The notes beneath the pieces are model-generated. The model had not been told where the DNA came from, made no database searches, and was given only the letters and a program-made list of their open reading frames with translations. From Aquipuribacter sp051216895 (lineage in GTDB: Bacteria > Actinomycetota > Actinomycetes > Actinomycetales > JBBAYJ01), in contig NZ_JBPKAO010000008.1 in NCBI RefSeq assembly GCF_051216895.1, positions 1 to 64,000 on the forward strand: DNA of 64,000 nucleotides, written 5' to 3'. How positions within the stretch are numbered: position 1 is the first letter of the stretch; the number at the start of each line of letters is the position of its first letter. This document shows positions 8,804-16,974 of this stretch, piece after piece. The position numbers and the translations under genes were made by a program.

Positions 8804-9521
8804 GGAGGCCGGTCAGCTCGCCGACTGCCTCGTCCACTACCTGAGGCCGGCAGCCGGTAAACGTCCACCGGCGCACTCCCTCATCGGTGGGTTCGAGCTC
8901 GTCGATCTGCACTTGCTTCAAGAGGGTCTGCGAGCCACGCTGCAGCGGCTCGGGCCGCCGCTCAACGGAGTTGGGGGCATCGACCATCCAATGACGAGTT
9001 CGACGAGCTGGAACGATTGCTCGGCATGGTCGAGCAGTCCAGCGGTCAGCCACCTGTAGCTGCCTATGGGGCGGATTGAGCACCCTCGTCCGACGACGAT
9101 CGCCAGCCGGACTTGGGCTCGCCGCCTCCCGCGGTCGACAACGGGGCTCGCAACCCCCGCCCGGGGGCGGGTCGCGCCGGTCGAGGGCCGGTTATCGGGA
9201 CGACCGGCTCCGGCGACGGTCAACGGCCGCTCCGGACGTCAGGCTGGGCTCCGGCTCCCATCGCGCGTCTGCGGCTGCAAAGTTGGCGATCACCCGTCTG
9301 AGCAGCGAAGGCTCCTCGTCGTCCGTGCGGCCTCCAAGCGGCGCGAATGGCGAAGGTCAGGACATGCGCGTCGGGCGGCAGGGGGAAGTCGCACCGAGAG
9401 CCGTGGGTGTTGAGCCCTCCTTCGTCGGCCGCATGACGCCGCCTCGACCGGCCCCCCCGGGAAGGGGGACGCCCCGCGCTGACTTCTCGCTGTATCGTCT
9501 CGGGAGCTGGAGGAGGAGTGA
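8804..9521. other. Gene-free stretch upstream of the DUF262-HNH gene
   Basis: About 700 GC-rich bases without a supported gene. Frames here give only Arg/Pro/Ser-rich shadow translations. A plus-strand fragment around 8970-9070 reads NDEFDELERLLGMVEQSSG and could be the tail of a decayed gene. The last 15 bases contain the GGAGGAGG ribosome site of the next gene. Confidence 0.35.
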
Positions 9522-11009
9522 ATGGCTGACGACATCGTGAACCTTTATGACTGCGACGTGTGCCGGTACCGATATAAGCCTAGCGGCTTCGGTGGCGTGG
9601 ATCTGGATGCACAACCGGAGTCCTTCGAGTGCCCTAATTGCCAAGCGGGCAGGGATCACTTCCACCTGTACGAGCCGCCGAGTGACGACGTTGCGCCGCA
9701 ACTTGACGGGCCCGTCCCAGAGTCGACCAAACCGGACCCCACCGGGCCGCGTCTGATGTACAAGGACGAGACGTCGCCGACGCTGACCAGCCTGCATGGT
9801 CAGTACCTAAAGAAGCGTCTCGACACTCAGCCTGACTTTCAACGGTACGAAGTTTGGTCGACTCAGAAGAAGAGCGCGCTAATCGAGTCGATCCTCCTTG
9901 ATCTCCCGATCCCGCAGGTGTACCTCGCGGAGGAGCCGGATAACAGCTCCGTCGTGGTCGATGGTCAGCAGCGACTGACTGCCATTTTCAGGTATATGAA
10001 CGGTGAGTTTGCCCTGACCGGAGTCGCCGCCTCAATCGACGGTGAGAAGTTTGGCGGCTTGGGCGCCGATCTGCAAGAGAGGATCGAAAATTATGCCCTT
10101 CGGGTCGTAAAGATCCGCAAGGAATCCGACCCCGAGGTTCGCTTCATGATGTTCCAGCGGCTCAACGAGGGGTCGGTCAGCCTCAATGACCAGGAGTTGA
10201 GGAACTGCGTTTGGCGCGGGCCGTACAACGAGATGTTGAAAGCCCTCTCCGAAGACTCCGCGTGGCGGAAGCTGCTGAACCTAAAGAAGCGGCACCCTCG
10301 CATGGTGGACGTTGAATTGGTGCTTCGCTTCATGGCCTTCCATGATCAAAAGTACGCGGCACACCCGGACAAGAAGACCGGGCAGTTCCTCGACAAGCAG
10401 ATGGCCTTGGGTGCTGGGTACAAGGACAAGGATGAGAAGGCCGCGAAACGAGACTTCAAGACGGCCGTTGAATTAGCTCACACTGTTTTCGGTGATCGCG
10501 CCTGCCGTCGGTTCGTCGCGGGAACAGACGAGGCCCCTCAGGGGACCTGGGACACGAAGATTAACCGCGCCCTGATGGATGTGCAACTTTGGGGTTTTAA
10601 TCGACACCAGAAGGGTTTGTACGTCAGGAACGCGGATGCAATCCGCGAGGCTGGCATCGAGTTGATGTGTAGCCCGGAGTTCTCGGACCTGATTAGCCAT
10701 ACCATCTCGGAGTTCAAGCGGGTGGAGCGGCGCTTCGACTTGTGGAAGCAGATGCTCGACGACGTGCTTGGTGATCAATCACAAGGGCCACGCCTATTCA
10801 CGCTTAAGCAGAAGGAGACTGCCTTCGAGACTGATCCAACCTGCGGAATCTGTCACCAGCGCATCCAGTCTGTCGACGATGCGCACATGGACCATGAGGA
10901 GCCGCACAGCAAGGGTGGGGCCACTACGCCGGGAAACGGTGTTCTGGCGCATCGGTATTGCAACTTGTCCAAGTCGGACAAGAAGTTGGTGGACCTGCCG
11001 GCCAACTAG
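9522..11009 (+). CDS. Rubredoxin-like domain - DUF262 - HNH nuclease fusion
   Basis: A 495-residue protein. Residues 9-50 match rubredoxin: Cys11-x2-Cys14 with YRYKP after it, then SFECPNCQAGRDHF (Cys37, Cys40). Residues about 80-310 are DUF262 (ParB/Srx-like): FQRYEVWSTQKKSALIESIL, and VVDGQQRLTAIFRYMNG with the DGQQR signature at 147-151. The last 55 residues are an HNH nuclease: CGIC at 441-444, HMDHEEPHSKGG (His455-Gly464), then LAHRYCN. DUF262 proteins with nuclease domains include GmrSD-type (type IV) restriction enzymes that cut modified DNA (established knowledge). The metal knuckle in front is unusual. Start: ATG with GGAGGAGG about 7 bases upstream. No partner gene is attached. Lower GC suggests transfer. 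Confidence 0.88.
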   Translation: MADDIVNLYDCDVCRYRYKPSGFGGVDLDAQPESFECPNCQAGRDHFHLYEPPSDDVAPQLDGPVPESTKPDPTGPRLMYKDETSPTLTSLHGQYLKKRLDTQPDFQRYEVWSTQKKSALIESILLDLPIPQVYLAEEPDNSSVVVDGQQRLTAIFRYMNGEFALTGVAASIDGEKFGGLGADLQERIENYALRVVKIRKESDPEVRFMMFQRLNEGSVSLNDQELRNCVWRGPYNEMLKALSEDSAWRKLLNLKKRHPRMVDVELVLRFMAFHDQKYAAHPDKKTGQFLDKQMALGAGYKDKDEKAAKRDFKTAVELAHTVFGDRACRRFVAGTDEAPQGTWDTKINRALMDVQLWGFNRHQKGLYVRNADAIREAGIELMCSPEFSDLISHTISEFKRVERRFDLWKQMLDDVLGDQSQGPRLFTLKQKETAFETDPTCGICHQRIQSVDDAHMDHEEPHSKGGATTPGNGVLAHRYCNLSKSDKKLVDLPAN

Positions 11010-11390
11010 AGCCAACAACGCGACTGCCCCCGCCAGCGCGCACTCAAGCACGCCCTGTCGTGATCAACTGGGGCTGCTCGTATCGCTGGCGGTTTGATTG
11101 GTCGCGACCGGGACGGCGTTGTGCGCCGACACGCTGCGGTAGTCGAGAGCCCCGGCGGCACGGGTCGGCACGTCCAGCACCGCCTCGAACGGCGAGATAA
11201 TCAGCCCCCTTGGGTTCCTTGACGTGGGAGGCGGCAGGGACCCATCCAGCCGGGCGCGACCGCACTTTCCCGACCATGCCCTCTTCGACGTGGCCGGCGG
11301 CAAAGGCGAGATCGTCAACGGACGAGGCTTTCCGGAAGGAGGACTCTGGCCCGAGTAGGGCGACAAGCGTGGGCCGCCTGTGGCTGCATC
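11010..11390. other. Gene-free stretch, decayed sequence
   Basis: About 380 bases downstream of the HNH gene. Minus-strand frames give broken pieces, including KASSVDDLAF and, after a frame change, HVKEPKG with LIISPFEAVLDV, weakly reminiscent of the actinobacterial DUF397 family. No intact gene and no clear terminator. Confidence 0.35.
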
Positions 11391-11821
11391 TCAGGGGTCG
11401 GTGATGGCGCGGTCCACCTGTGCCAGCCAGCCGTCGGGGGTCACTTCCTCGGAGACGGACCCGTTCAGCAACTGGGTGACGACGCCGCCGTTGGTCACGC
11501 GCCAGGAGTTCCGGATCCGCCAGACCGCGTACACCGACGGCTCGACCAAGCGGTCCTGAAGTCGGGTGGGTGACCCTCGACCTCGACGACCAGCATGACG
11601 TCCCGGGGGTGAACGTGCAGGACATCCTACGAGCGCAGGACCACCACGTCCTGGATCAAGCCGTCCAGACCGTCGTTCGGGGAGACGTTCGCCCCAGGCA
11701 GGGCCACGTAGCCTTCGGGCACGGCCGCTGCGAGGGCGACCACTAGCTGGGTAACGGTGCCCTGGTGGGCAATCGAGGCCGGCGGCGATGGGGCGGCGGA
11801 AAAGGTGAATGAGCACTGCAT
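11391..11821 (-). pseudogene. Broken Uma2-type (DUF820) nuclease-fold gene
   Basis: Minus-strand fragments in successive frames follow the order of Uma2/DUF820 proteins. First comes VPEGYVALPGANVSPNDGLD with LIQDVVVLRS ending in a stop at about 11627. Next, in another frame, VHPRDVMLVVEVEGH. Then, in a third frame, LVEPSVYAVWRIRNSWRVTN up to a stop at 11391. In intact family members these strands form one restriction-endonuclease-like fold. The N-terminal hydrolase-core segment is missing and at least two frame changes are needed, so the gene is dead. Uma2 genes are abundant in GC-rich soil bacteria and their role is unknown. Confidence 0.65.
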
Positions 11822-12043
11822 CGGCGGGTGGGCCGTCGATCAGTCCGACCGACGTCGGTCAGCCCGAGCAGTTGCCGCGCGGTCGCTCAGGTCACGAACT
11901 TTGGTTGACGAGGGTCTGACCCGTCGGATACGCAGAGTGACGCGCCGGGAGGTCAGCGGTACCCGTCGATGCGCACATGGGTGCACTTTCTGGACCGTCC
12001 AAGACGGACTGACAGGGGATCTGCAAGCACGCATACTGACGAC

Positions 12044-12730
12044 GTGACGGACCCCCGCCTTGACGCACTTGACGTGTTCGCCCGCTTCTACGCAGTAGTT
12101 CTGTATCACCGAGCTGGCTCAGGTCTACGCGTACGATGGTCAACGTCTCACGGGGCATGGGTTCGAAGCAGCGATAATGGGAGCGGTTGGCAAAAGGAGC
12201 CGGGAGCAATATACGGGGCTCCGGATGCCCCGGACGAGGATGACCGAGCGGCAGCTGCGTCACTAGCAGCCAGAATCATTCATCCGCCTGAGCGACAGTG
12301 GGCCTGTCATCGATGTGGCAAGAATGGGCCGGAGGGCCATTTTATCGCACCCGATGTGCATGCCGAACCCGCGTACTACTGCCTACAAGTTCCGGACTAC
12401 AGCATCGTCGACTCGTCCGGTGGAGGCGGGCGGGTCAAGCACTGGGGCAGTCCCTTCGGGTGCCAATCCGTCGAACACGCCCTCGACCATAATGGCTACG
12501 GTTCGGACCCTTACATCGGCCCCATGGCGGCGTACGTATTCGGGCAACCACTGCCAGCAGACGAGGTCATTGGGCGCGCGTGGTGCTCTCGCTGCACTAA
12601 CGGCGCGGCCAACGTACATTACAACGCCGCCCAGCGAGGTGAGGACGAGGTTTCTTGGGCTCGAGAACGGGTCAAGAGCGAAGTGCTTCGCTTGTCGCGA
12701 CTCCTTTTAGAGTACTACGGGGAACAATAG
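12044..12730 (+). CDS. Unknown protein with two CxxC pairs
   Basis: About 228 residues from the GTG at 12044; an ATG at 11969 would add 25 residues that look non-coding. Not recognised. Visible features: an N-terminal helical segment (LDALDVFARFYAVVLYH); a likely zinc knuckle with WACHRCGKNGPEGHFI; a central Gly-rich loop (IVDSSGGGGRVKHWGSPFGC); a second pair in AWCSRCTNGAANVHYN; and a C-terminal helix. Codon use is clearly less GC-rich than in core genes, as in the other island genes. The Cys pairs suggest a metal-binding fold. It stands alone and is followed by a hairpin. Function unknown. Confidence 0.6.
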   Translation: MTDPRLDALDVFARFYAVVLYHRAGSGLRVRWSTSHGAWVRSSDNGSGWQKEPGAIYGAPDAPDEDDRAAAASLAARIIHPPERQWACHRCGKNGPEGHFIAPDVHAEPAYYCLQVPDYSIVDSSGGGGRVKHWGSPFGCQSVEHALDHNGYGSDPYIGPMAAYVFGQPLPADEVIGRAWCSRCTNGAANVHYNAAQRGEDEVSWARERVKSEVLRLSRLLLEYYGEQ

Positions 12731-12745
12731 CCCGCTTTGAGCGGG
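12731..12745 (+). terminator. Short hairpin after the CxxC protein gene
   Basis: CCCGCT-TTG-AGCGGG starts immediately after the TAG at 12728-12730. The 6-bp GC-rich stem could stop transcription, but no T-run follows. Confidence 0.45.
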
Positions 12746-13440
12746 ACCATACGAATCATTAAGGCCGACTTCTGGCGGGAGGTGCGTTCTCGCAGAAGGG
12801 CATGATCGTGCTAGGTCGGGTCCGTCCGATGACGAACGCCGTCGGGTCGGCGCGACGCTCTACCTGAACGGCGACGGGGTTGTGCGGGCACGCCGGCAAC
12901 AGCTGAGGGTGGTTCCTCCACGAGACGACACCTGAGGCAGTGAGCGGGCACTGTCAGGCACCGAGGGTTGCCGACGGCGACCCCCGGCTACGACCGGCCC
13001 GAGCCGACACCGCCACGAGCAGGAGCCCCGGCGTAACCGATGTCCATGTGGGCACGACCACGGCCGCGGAACGTCTCGTTGACTCGCGCGCCGTCTTCGT
13101 GCGACGGCTCAGAATCGATGAGCGCCGCTTGGGTCCAAAACATCGGCGACGCCGCCAGCCCGTCTTGGCGCCTTTGCGCCCCCTCGATGACGACGCTGTC
13201 GACATGGACGCCGGTCGTGGTTCGGACGACGTCGGCCGGCGTGACTGCGCCTCGGTTGCAGCCAGGCTGATTTCCTGCGGATCCGCCTAACCAACACCAT
13301 CGAAGTCGTGACGGGCCACGCCCGGTTCGCCAGCACCAGGTGTACTCGAGACTGCCTCGCGATCTGACTGCTGTCGTGACGTGAGGCTGTTTGACCGCCG
13401 CGCGCCCGTCAGGTAGACGGTGCGGGTGCCAGGAGCGACC
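12746..13440. other. Gene-free stretch between island modules
   Basis: About 700 bases of mixed composition with only shadow frames. A minus-strand fragment near 13050-13260 reads VHVDSVVIEGAQRRQDGLAA, which may be a decayed coding remnant of unknown type. No intact gene, tRNA or transposon end was recognised. Confidence 0.35.
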
Positions 13441-13639
13441 CGCCCCGAGACAGGACACAATGCGGTTACGTGACCGTTCCGGGTGTCCCTCACCCGCCGA
13501 GACCAATCGGACCCATTGGGCGTCTGACCTGCGCAAACGCCACGCTCGCGGACACGCAGGGATAGCCCGGGATCACTCCGCGGGTTGTGGGTTCGAGCCC
13601 CACGGGGCCCACCGTCGTCGCAGGTCAGGGGCCATATGG
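13441..13639 (+). repeat. Left ~199-bp direct repeat flanking the AbiE locus
   Basis: Matches 15481-15679 without gaps at an offset of exactly 2,040 bases, with about 28 mismatches in 199 positions by my count (about 86% identity). Identity is perfect over 13566-13616 and 13619-13639. The first perfect block contains the 3' end of a tRNA. The repeat sits directly upstream of the AbiEi promoter region. Confidence 0.85.
13566..13616 (+). other. tRNA 3'-end fragment, candidate attachment site (left copy)
   Basis: Contains a perfect T arm (GTGGG-TTCGAGC-CCCAC) followed by the 3' acceptor strand GGGGCCC, discriminator A and CC. The 5' half of the tRNA is absent: no complementary GGGCCCC 5' strand lies 60-80 bases upstream. 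Integrative elements often duplicate the 3' end of a tRNA gene at their borders (established). Here both visible copies are partial, so this may be a cargo-border or dead att site. Confidence 0.6.
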
Positions 13640-13893
13640 CCTCCCTTCGCTCACCGCCTAGGTCGCCAACGTTTGTACCCGTCGGATCGTGGGCTGCCGC
13701 TGGACGCAGCGGGTCCTTGTGCCGCCGCGAGCCGGCGCTGCACTGCCTCTGCGCCCAAATGGGGCGCCCAGTTCGTTATCCCTTGGTACCTGCTGCGGAG
13801 CCGGCCCCCCGAACGGGGAAATGGAACAAAGTGTTGGCACTTCTGCTTAGCGGTGTACGGTTAGTTCCATCGCGACGTGAGGAGCCGTGCGAC

Positions 13894-14451
13894 ATGGAGA
13901 CGCGGAGAGCGACCGACGCCCGGGGCTTCGGGCTGTCGCGCACCAGCCTGTACCGGAGCGCTCAGGCCGGCCGGCACGAACGCATCGCCCGCGGCCTGTA
14001 CCGAAGCGCGGACGCGCCGCCGGCGGACTTCGACCTGATCGAGGCGGCCACGAGGCGACCCGAGGCCATCCTGTGCCTCACCTCCGCGCTGGCACATCAC
14101 GACCTGATCGACGACATCCCCGACGCCTACGACCTCGCCATCCCGAGGGCCACGCGCAGACCCGCGACCCGGGGCGCCATCAGGTGGCACCTCTTCGACC
14201 GGGACACCTTCGGCCTGGGCCGAGAGCCCTACCCGATCGCAGGGACCGACCTCACCATCGGGATCTACACCCCCGAGCGCTGCATCGCCGACGCGTTCCG
14301 TCTCCGCGGCAGCATCGGTTACGAGACGGCACGAGACGCGCTGCGCACCTGGCTCGGCCGTGGCGGCCAGCCCGCACAGCTGGCAGTCCTCGCCAGGCAG
14401 CTGCCGCGCGCGACCGGGCCGCTGATGAACGCGCTGGACCTGCTGACATGA
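13894..14451 (+). CDS. abiEi: AbiEi-type antitoxin (type IV toxin-antitoxin)
   Basis: 185 residues. The start is the ATG at 13894 with GTGAGGAG 10 bases upstream; the frame is open further upstream through the repeat but that part is not coding. The N-terminus (RGFGLSRTSLYRSAQAGRHE, then IARGLYRS) is the winged-helix DNA-binding start typical of AbiEi. The rest follows the family: CLTSALAHHDL, ERCIADAFRLRGSIGYETA. AbiEi represses its own operon and neutralises AbiEii (known for the family). The stop overlaps the toxin ATG by four bases. The operon lies between two tRNA-containing repeats, which suggests mobile or addictive cargo. Confidence 0.85.
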   Translation: METRRATDARGFGLSRTSLYRSAQAGRHERIARGLYRSADAPPADFDLIEAATRRPEAILCLTSALAHHDLIDDIPDAYDLAIPRATRRPATRGAIRWHLFDRDTFGLGREPYPIAGTDLTIGIYTPERCIADAFRLRGSIGYETARDALRTWLGRGGQPAQLAVLARQLPRATGPLMNALDLLT

Positions 14452-15341
14452 GCCACCTCCAACGCGCAGCGGCCAACGACCCCCACGCCGGAGCGGTGTT
14501 CCGCAAGCTGCAGACCGCGGCGCGGGAGGCGGGCGCCGCCGAGCGACGCAAGATCACCACAGACGAGTACCTCGTCCGACACGCCCTCGAGTCCTTCCTC
14601 GCACGCCTGAACCAGACGCCCCACGGACAGGACTTCGTACTCAAGGGCGGCATCCTGCTCGCCGCGTACGGCATCCGGCGACCCACCAAGGACGTCGACG
14701 CGGAAGCAGTGTCTACCGACGTGACCCCCGAGAACCTCACCCAGGTCGCGAAGGACGTGGCCACGGTCCGGGCCCAGGACGGGGTGGTGTTCGACACCGA
14801 GACCATCACCGTCGAGGAGATCCGGGAGGACGCCGAGTACACCGGGCTGCGGCTGCGGGTGAAGGTCTACATCGCCACTGCCGTCCAGACCGTCGCCTGG
14901 GACGTGTCGACCGGGGACCCGATCGTGCCGCAGGCACGCATGCTCGAGGTCCCGCGAGTGCTCGGGAGCCCGGTCAAGCTCCTCGGCTACGCACCCGAGA
15001 CCATCCTCGCCGAGAAGGGCGTCACCATCCTCCAGCGCGGGACTACAAGCACCCGATGGCGCGACTACGTGGACATCGTCGCGGTCAGTAGGGCCTACCC
15101 ACTCGACGACGAAGAGCTCGTCCGGGCGGTCAAGGCAGTGGCAGCGCACCGTCGAGTGGCGCTGCAGCGGGCGGCCCCGTTGCTCGTCGGCTACGGCGCC
15201 CTCGGGCAGAGGAAGTGGGAGGCATGGCGCACGAAGGCGGGCGTCAGTGCGCTCTGTGAAGACTCACTCGACGACCAGCTGCGACTGGTCTGCGAGATCA
15301 TGGACCCGGTCCTGGAGACCGCCTCGAACCGCCCCGCGTAA
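14448..15341 (+). CDS. abiEii: AbiEii-type nucleotidyltransferase toxin
   Basis: 297 residues, starting at the ATG that overlaps the antitoxin stop (ATGA, 14448-14451). The nucleotidyltransferase fold is visible in FVLKGGILLAAYGI followed by RPTKDVDAEA, the GG...DxD arrangement of the catalytic centre. A conserved Lys occurs in ETILAEKGVTI and RWRDYVDIVA follows, both standard in AbiEii/MenT proteins. Family members transfer nucleotides to tRNA or other acceptors and stall growth, giving abortive phage resistance (established for characterised members). All expected motifs are present, so the toxin is probably active. Its length fits the family. Confidence 0.88.
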   Translation: MSHLQRAAANDPHAGAVFRKLQTAAREAGAAERRKITTDEYLVRHALESFLARLNQTPHGQDFVLKGGILLAAYGIRRPTKDVDAEAVSTDVTPENLTQVAKDVATVRAQDGVVFDTETITVEEIREDAEYTGLRLRVKVYIATAVQTVAWDVSTGDPIVPQARMLEVPRVLGSPVKLLGYAPETILAEKGVTILQRGTTSTRWRDYVDIVAVSRAYPLDDEELVRAVKAVAAHRRVALQRAAPLLVGYGALGQRKWEAWRTKAGVSALCEDSLDDQLRLVCEIMDPVLETASNRPA

Positions 15342-15480
15342 GGGAGCGAGAGCCCGTCGACACGCCGGGCAGGCGGCTCGCCCGTGGCCCTGCCGCCGGA
15401 CCCTTCGGCCGGGTCCGTCGGTTGCGGTAGCCGTGACGTCCGCCTGGACCTCCTGCCCTACCTGGCGCGACCGCCACCTT

Positions 15481-15679
15481 CGCCCCAGGACCGGACACTA
15501 TGCGGTTACGTGACCGGTCCCAGCTACCCTCGGCCGTCGAGACCAATCGGACTCACTAGCACCCTGACCTGCGCAAACGTCACGCGTGCGGACACGCCGG
15601 GACACCCCGGGATCACTCCGCGGGTTGTGGGTTCGAGCCCCACGGGGCCCACCGTCAGCGCAGGTCAGGGGCCATATGG
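15481..15679 (+). repeat. Right ~199-bp direct repeat flanking the AbiE locus
   Basis: Partner of 13441-13639, same orientation, about 86% identical without gaps. The 51-base block 15606-15656 and the 21-base block 15659-15679 are perfect matches. Together the two copies bracket the AbiE operon and its promoter. Confidence 0.85.
15606..15656 (+). other. tRNA 3'-end fragment, candidate attachment site (right copy)
   Basis: Identical to 13566-13616, with T arm GTGGG-TTCGAGC-CCCAC and acceptor strand GGGGCCC plus ACC. No 5' tRNA half precedes it. Confidence 0.6.
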
Positions 15680-16049
15680 GGCTCTTCGCCGTTGACTGTG
15701 GGCGGGGCGTGACGCGCCGGGCGGCTCGCGGTCAGCGCCCGCCGAACTGTCCTGCACCTCGCCACTGGCGGTCGTTGAACCGGCGTCGTCCTCGCGATCC
15801 TGACCCGCCTCCGAGCCCTCCCAGCACCCAGCGGCTGACCCCGAGACCACGCCCCTCATCCCCGCGACCAGGAGCACGTCGGCCGGACCCGAGCCCACTC
15901 CGAGCACCATCGGGGCAACTTTCCGACCCCTGTCTCAGAATCAGCGCTCAGCGAGGGCCCCAACGTCCCGCCCCAACCGCACCCCGGGACCACGAAAGAT
16001 CCGGGTTGACGCGGGAACAGGACCTGGCTCGCACCTACGCGACTTCCCG
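15680..16049. other. Gene-free stretch between the AbiE repeat and the uL4 operon
   Basis: About 370 bases with no supported gene. It is the downstream flank of the minus-strand uL4 operon, whose last gene stops at 16050. No clear hairpin terminator was found. Confidence 0.4.
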
Positions 16050-16520
16050 TTACGCCCCCGCCAACTGCGACCCGGCGGCGACCAACCCAAAAATTGCATT
16101 CAGGGTGAACGCCGTAAACCCGACTCGAGATAACTTGATGCGCGTGCGAGCGAGGTAGATCTCCGGCGCCTTCGCGCAGATCAGCATGACAAGTACTGCG
16201 CACATCAACAAAATTGCACTGACGCTCGCAACCGCTCCCAGGACTCGCTCCGCCGGGCTATCCGCGAACACGAGCGCTAAGGCGGGCGCGACGAAGGTGG
16301 CTAGGCTTGCCTGAGCATCGCTGGCCCAGAGGCTCATCTTGGCAACGTATTCGGAGTCGAGATAGAAGGGCAAGCTCCCGCTATCCACCCCCGCCGCTCG
16401 ATGCCGTTCTTCTACGATTCGCACAACTGCCCGACTAATGGGTACGCCAAATAACGCCGTCGCGTACAGCAGCAGGCAATTTGCAACATACGGCGCCGAA
16501 GCCAGGAGAACATCACTCAT
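16050..16520 (-). CDS. Membrane protein of unknown function, third gene of the uL4 operon
   Basis: 156 residues. About four hydrophobic segments are visible: near residues 8-28 (YVANCLLLYATALFGVP), 72-88 (ATFVAPALALVFA), 95-120 (VASVSAILLMCAVLVMLICA) and 135-152 (FTAFTLNAIFGLVAAGS). A polar charged stretch (RIVEERHRAAGVDSG) lies between the first two. Not recognised as a known family. Its ATG overlaps the previous gene's stop by eight bases, so it is cotranslated with the small protein behind uL4. Codon use is less GC-rich than in core genes. A membrane partner in a three-gene system is inference. Confidence 0.6.
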   Translation of the reverse strand: MSDVLLASAPYVANCLLLYATALFGVPISRAVVRIVEERHRAAGVDSGSLPFYLDSEYVAKMSLWASDAQASLATFVAPALALVFADSPAERVLGAVASVSAILLMCAVLVMLICAKAPEIYLARTRIKLSRVGFTAFTLNAIFGLVAAGSQLAGA

Positions 16521-16953
16521 GACGCACGAGGTGCGAGCAGTCCAGTATGACGACCTCGTGGGCGTTGGGTCGAATCTGGATCCCGACGCTGACCTTGATC
16601 TCCGTACTATCCAGGGCGGTGTTCATCTCCCCACCATTGGTGATCGCGATAGAACGCTCGACCGTCCCGCGCCCTGCTCGCACCGAGCGCTCCAGGTCGG
16701 AGGAGAACAGCGGCAACCCACTCTTGCGCGCAGGAAGATGGCCTACTCCTCCGTGCTGCTTCAGTCCTGGAGGAGGGCTGTACTCCAGCGGAGTGGGCGT
16801 CTCCATCTCTGCGTGGATCTTGTAACGAACGTCCACCGGCCCCCAATTCAGCATGGAGAAGCGGTGCCACGCAACGTCACCCGACCGCAGCGTGGCGTCT
16901 ACCGGGTCCAACTTACTGAGCGCACCGACAGGTCCGAGCTCACCATAGATCAC
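16513..16953 (-). CDS. Unknown soluble protein, second gene of the uL4 operon
   Basis: 146 residues without signal peptide or membrane segment, beginning 21 bases after the uL4-fusion stop and overlapping the membrane protein start by eight bases. The sequence alternates hydrophobic and polar residues (VDVRYKIHAEMETPTPLEYS, AITNGGEMNTALDSTEIKVS), suggesting a beta-rich fold. No catalytic motif or family is recognised. The tight spacing and intact frames of all three genes argue that this is a real operon rather than debris. Confidence 0.5.
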   Translation of the reverse strand: MIYGELGPVGALSKLDPVDATLRSGDVAWHRFSMLNWGPVDVRYKIHAEMETPTPLEYSPPPGLKQHGGVGHLPARKSGLPLFSSDLERSVRAGRGTVERSIAITNGGEMNTALDSTEIKVSVGIQIRPNAHEVVILDCSHLVRHE

Positions 16954-16974
16954 GTTACAAGCCTCGCCCTTGCC

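Noticed and set aside
11064..11366. DUF397-like gene on the minus strand
   Set aside because: Only short fragments in two frames (KASSVDDLAF, HVKEPKG) resemble the family; too weak to name.
13537..13612. Complete tRNA gene ending at 13612 (and the same at 15652)
   Set aside because: T arm and 3' acceptor strand are perfect, but no matching 5' acceptor strand, D arm or anticodon arm fits upstream, so only the 3' end is present.
13585..13893. Longer AbiEi start within the frame open from 13585
   Set aside because: The extra 103 residues cover the repeat and have no family similarity; the ATG at 13894 has a good ribosome site.
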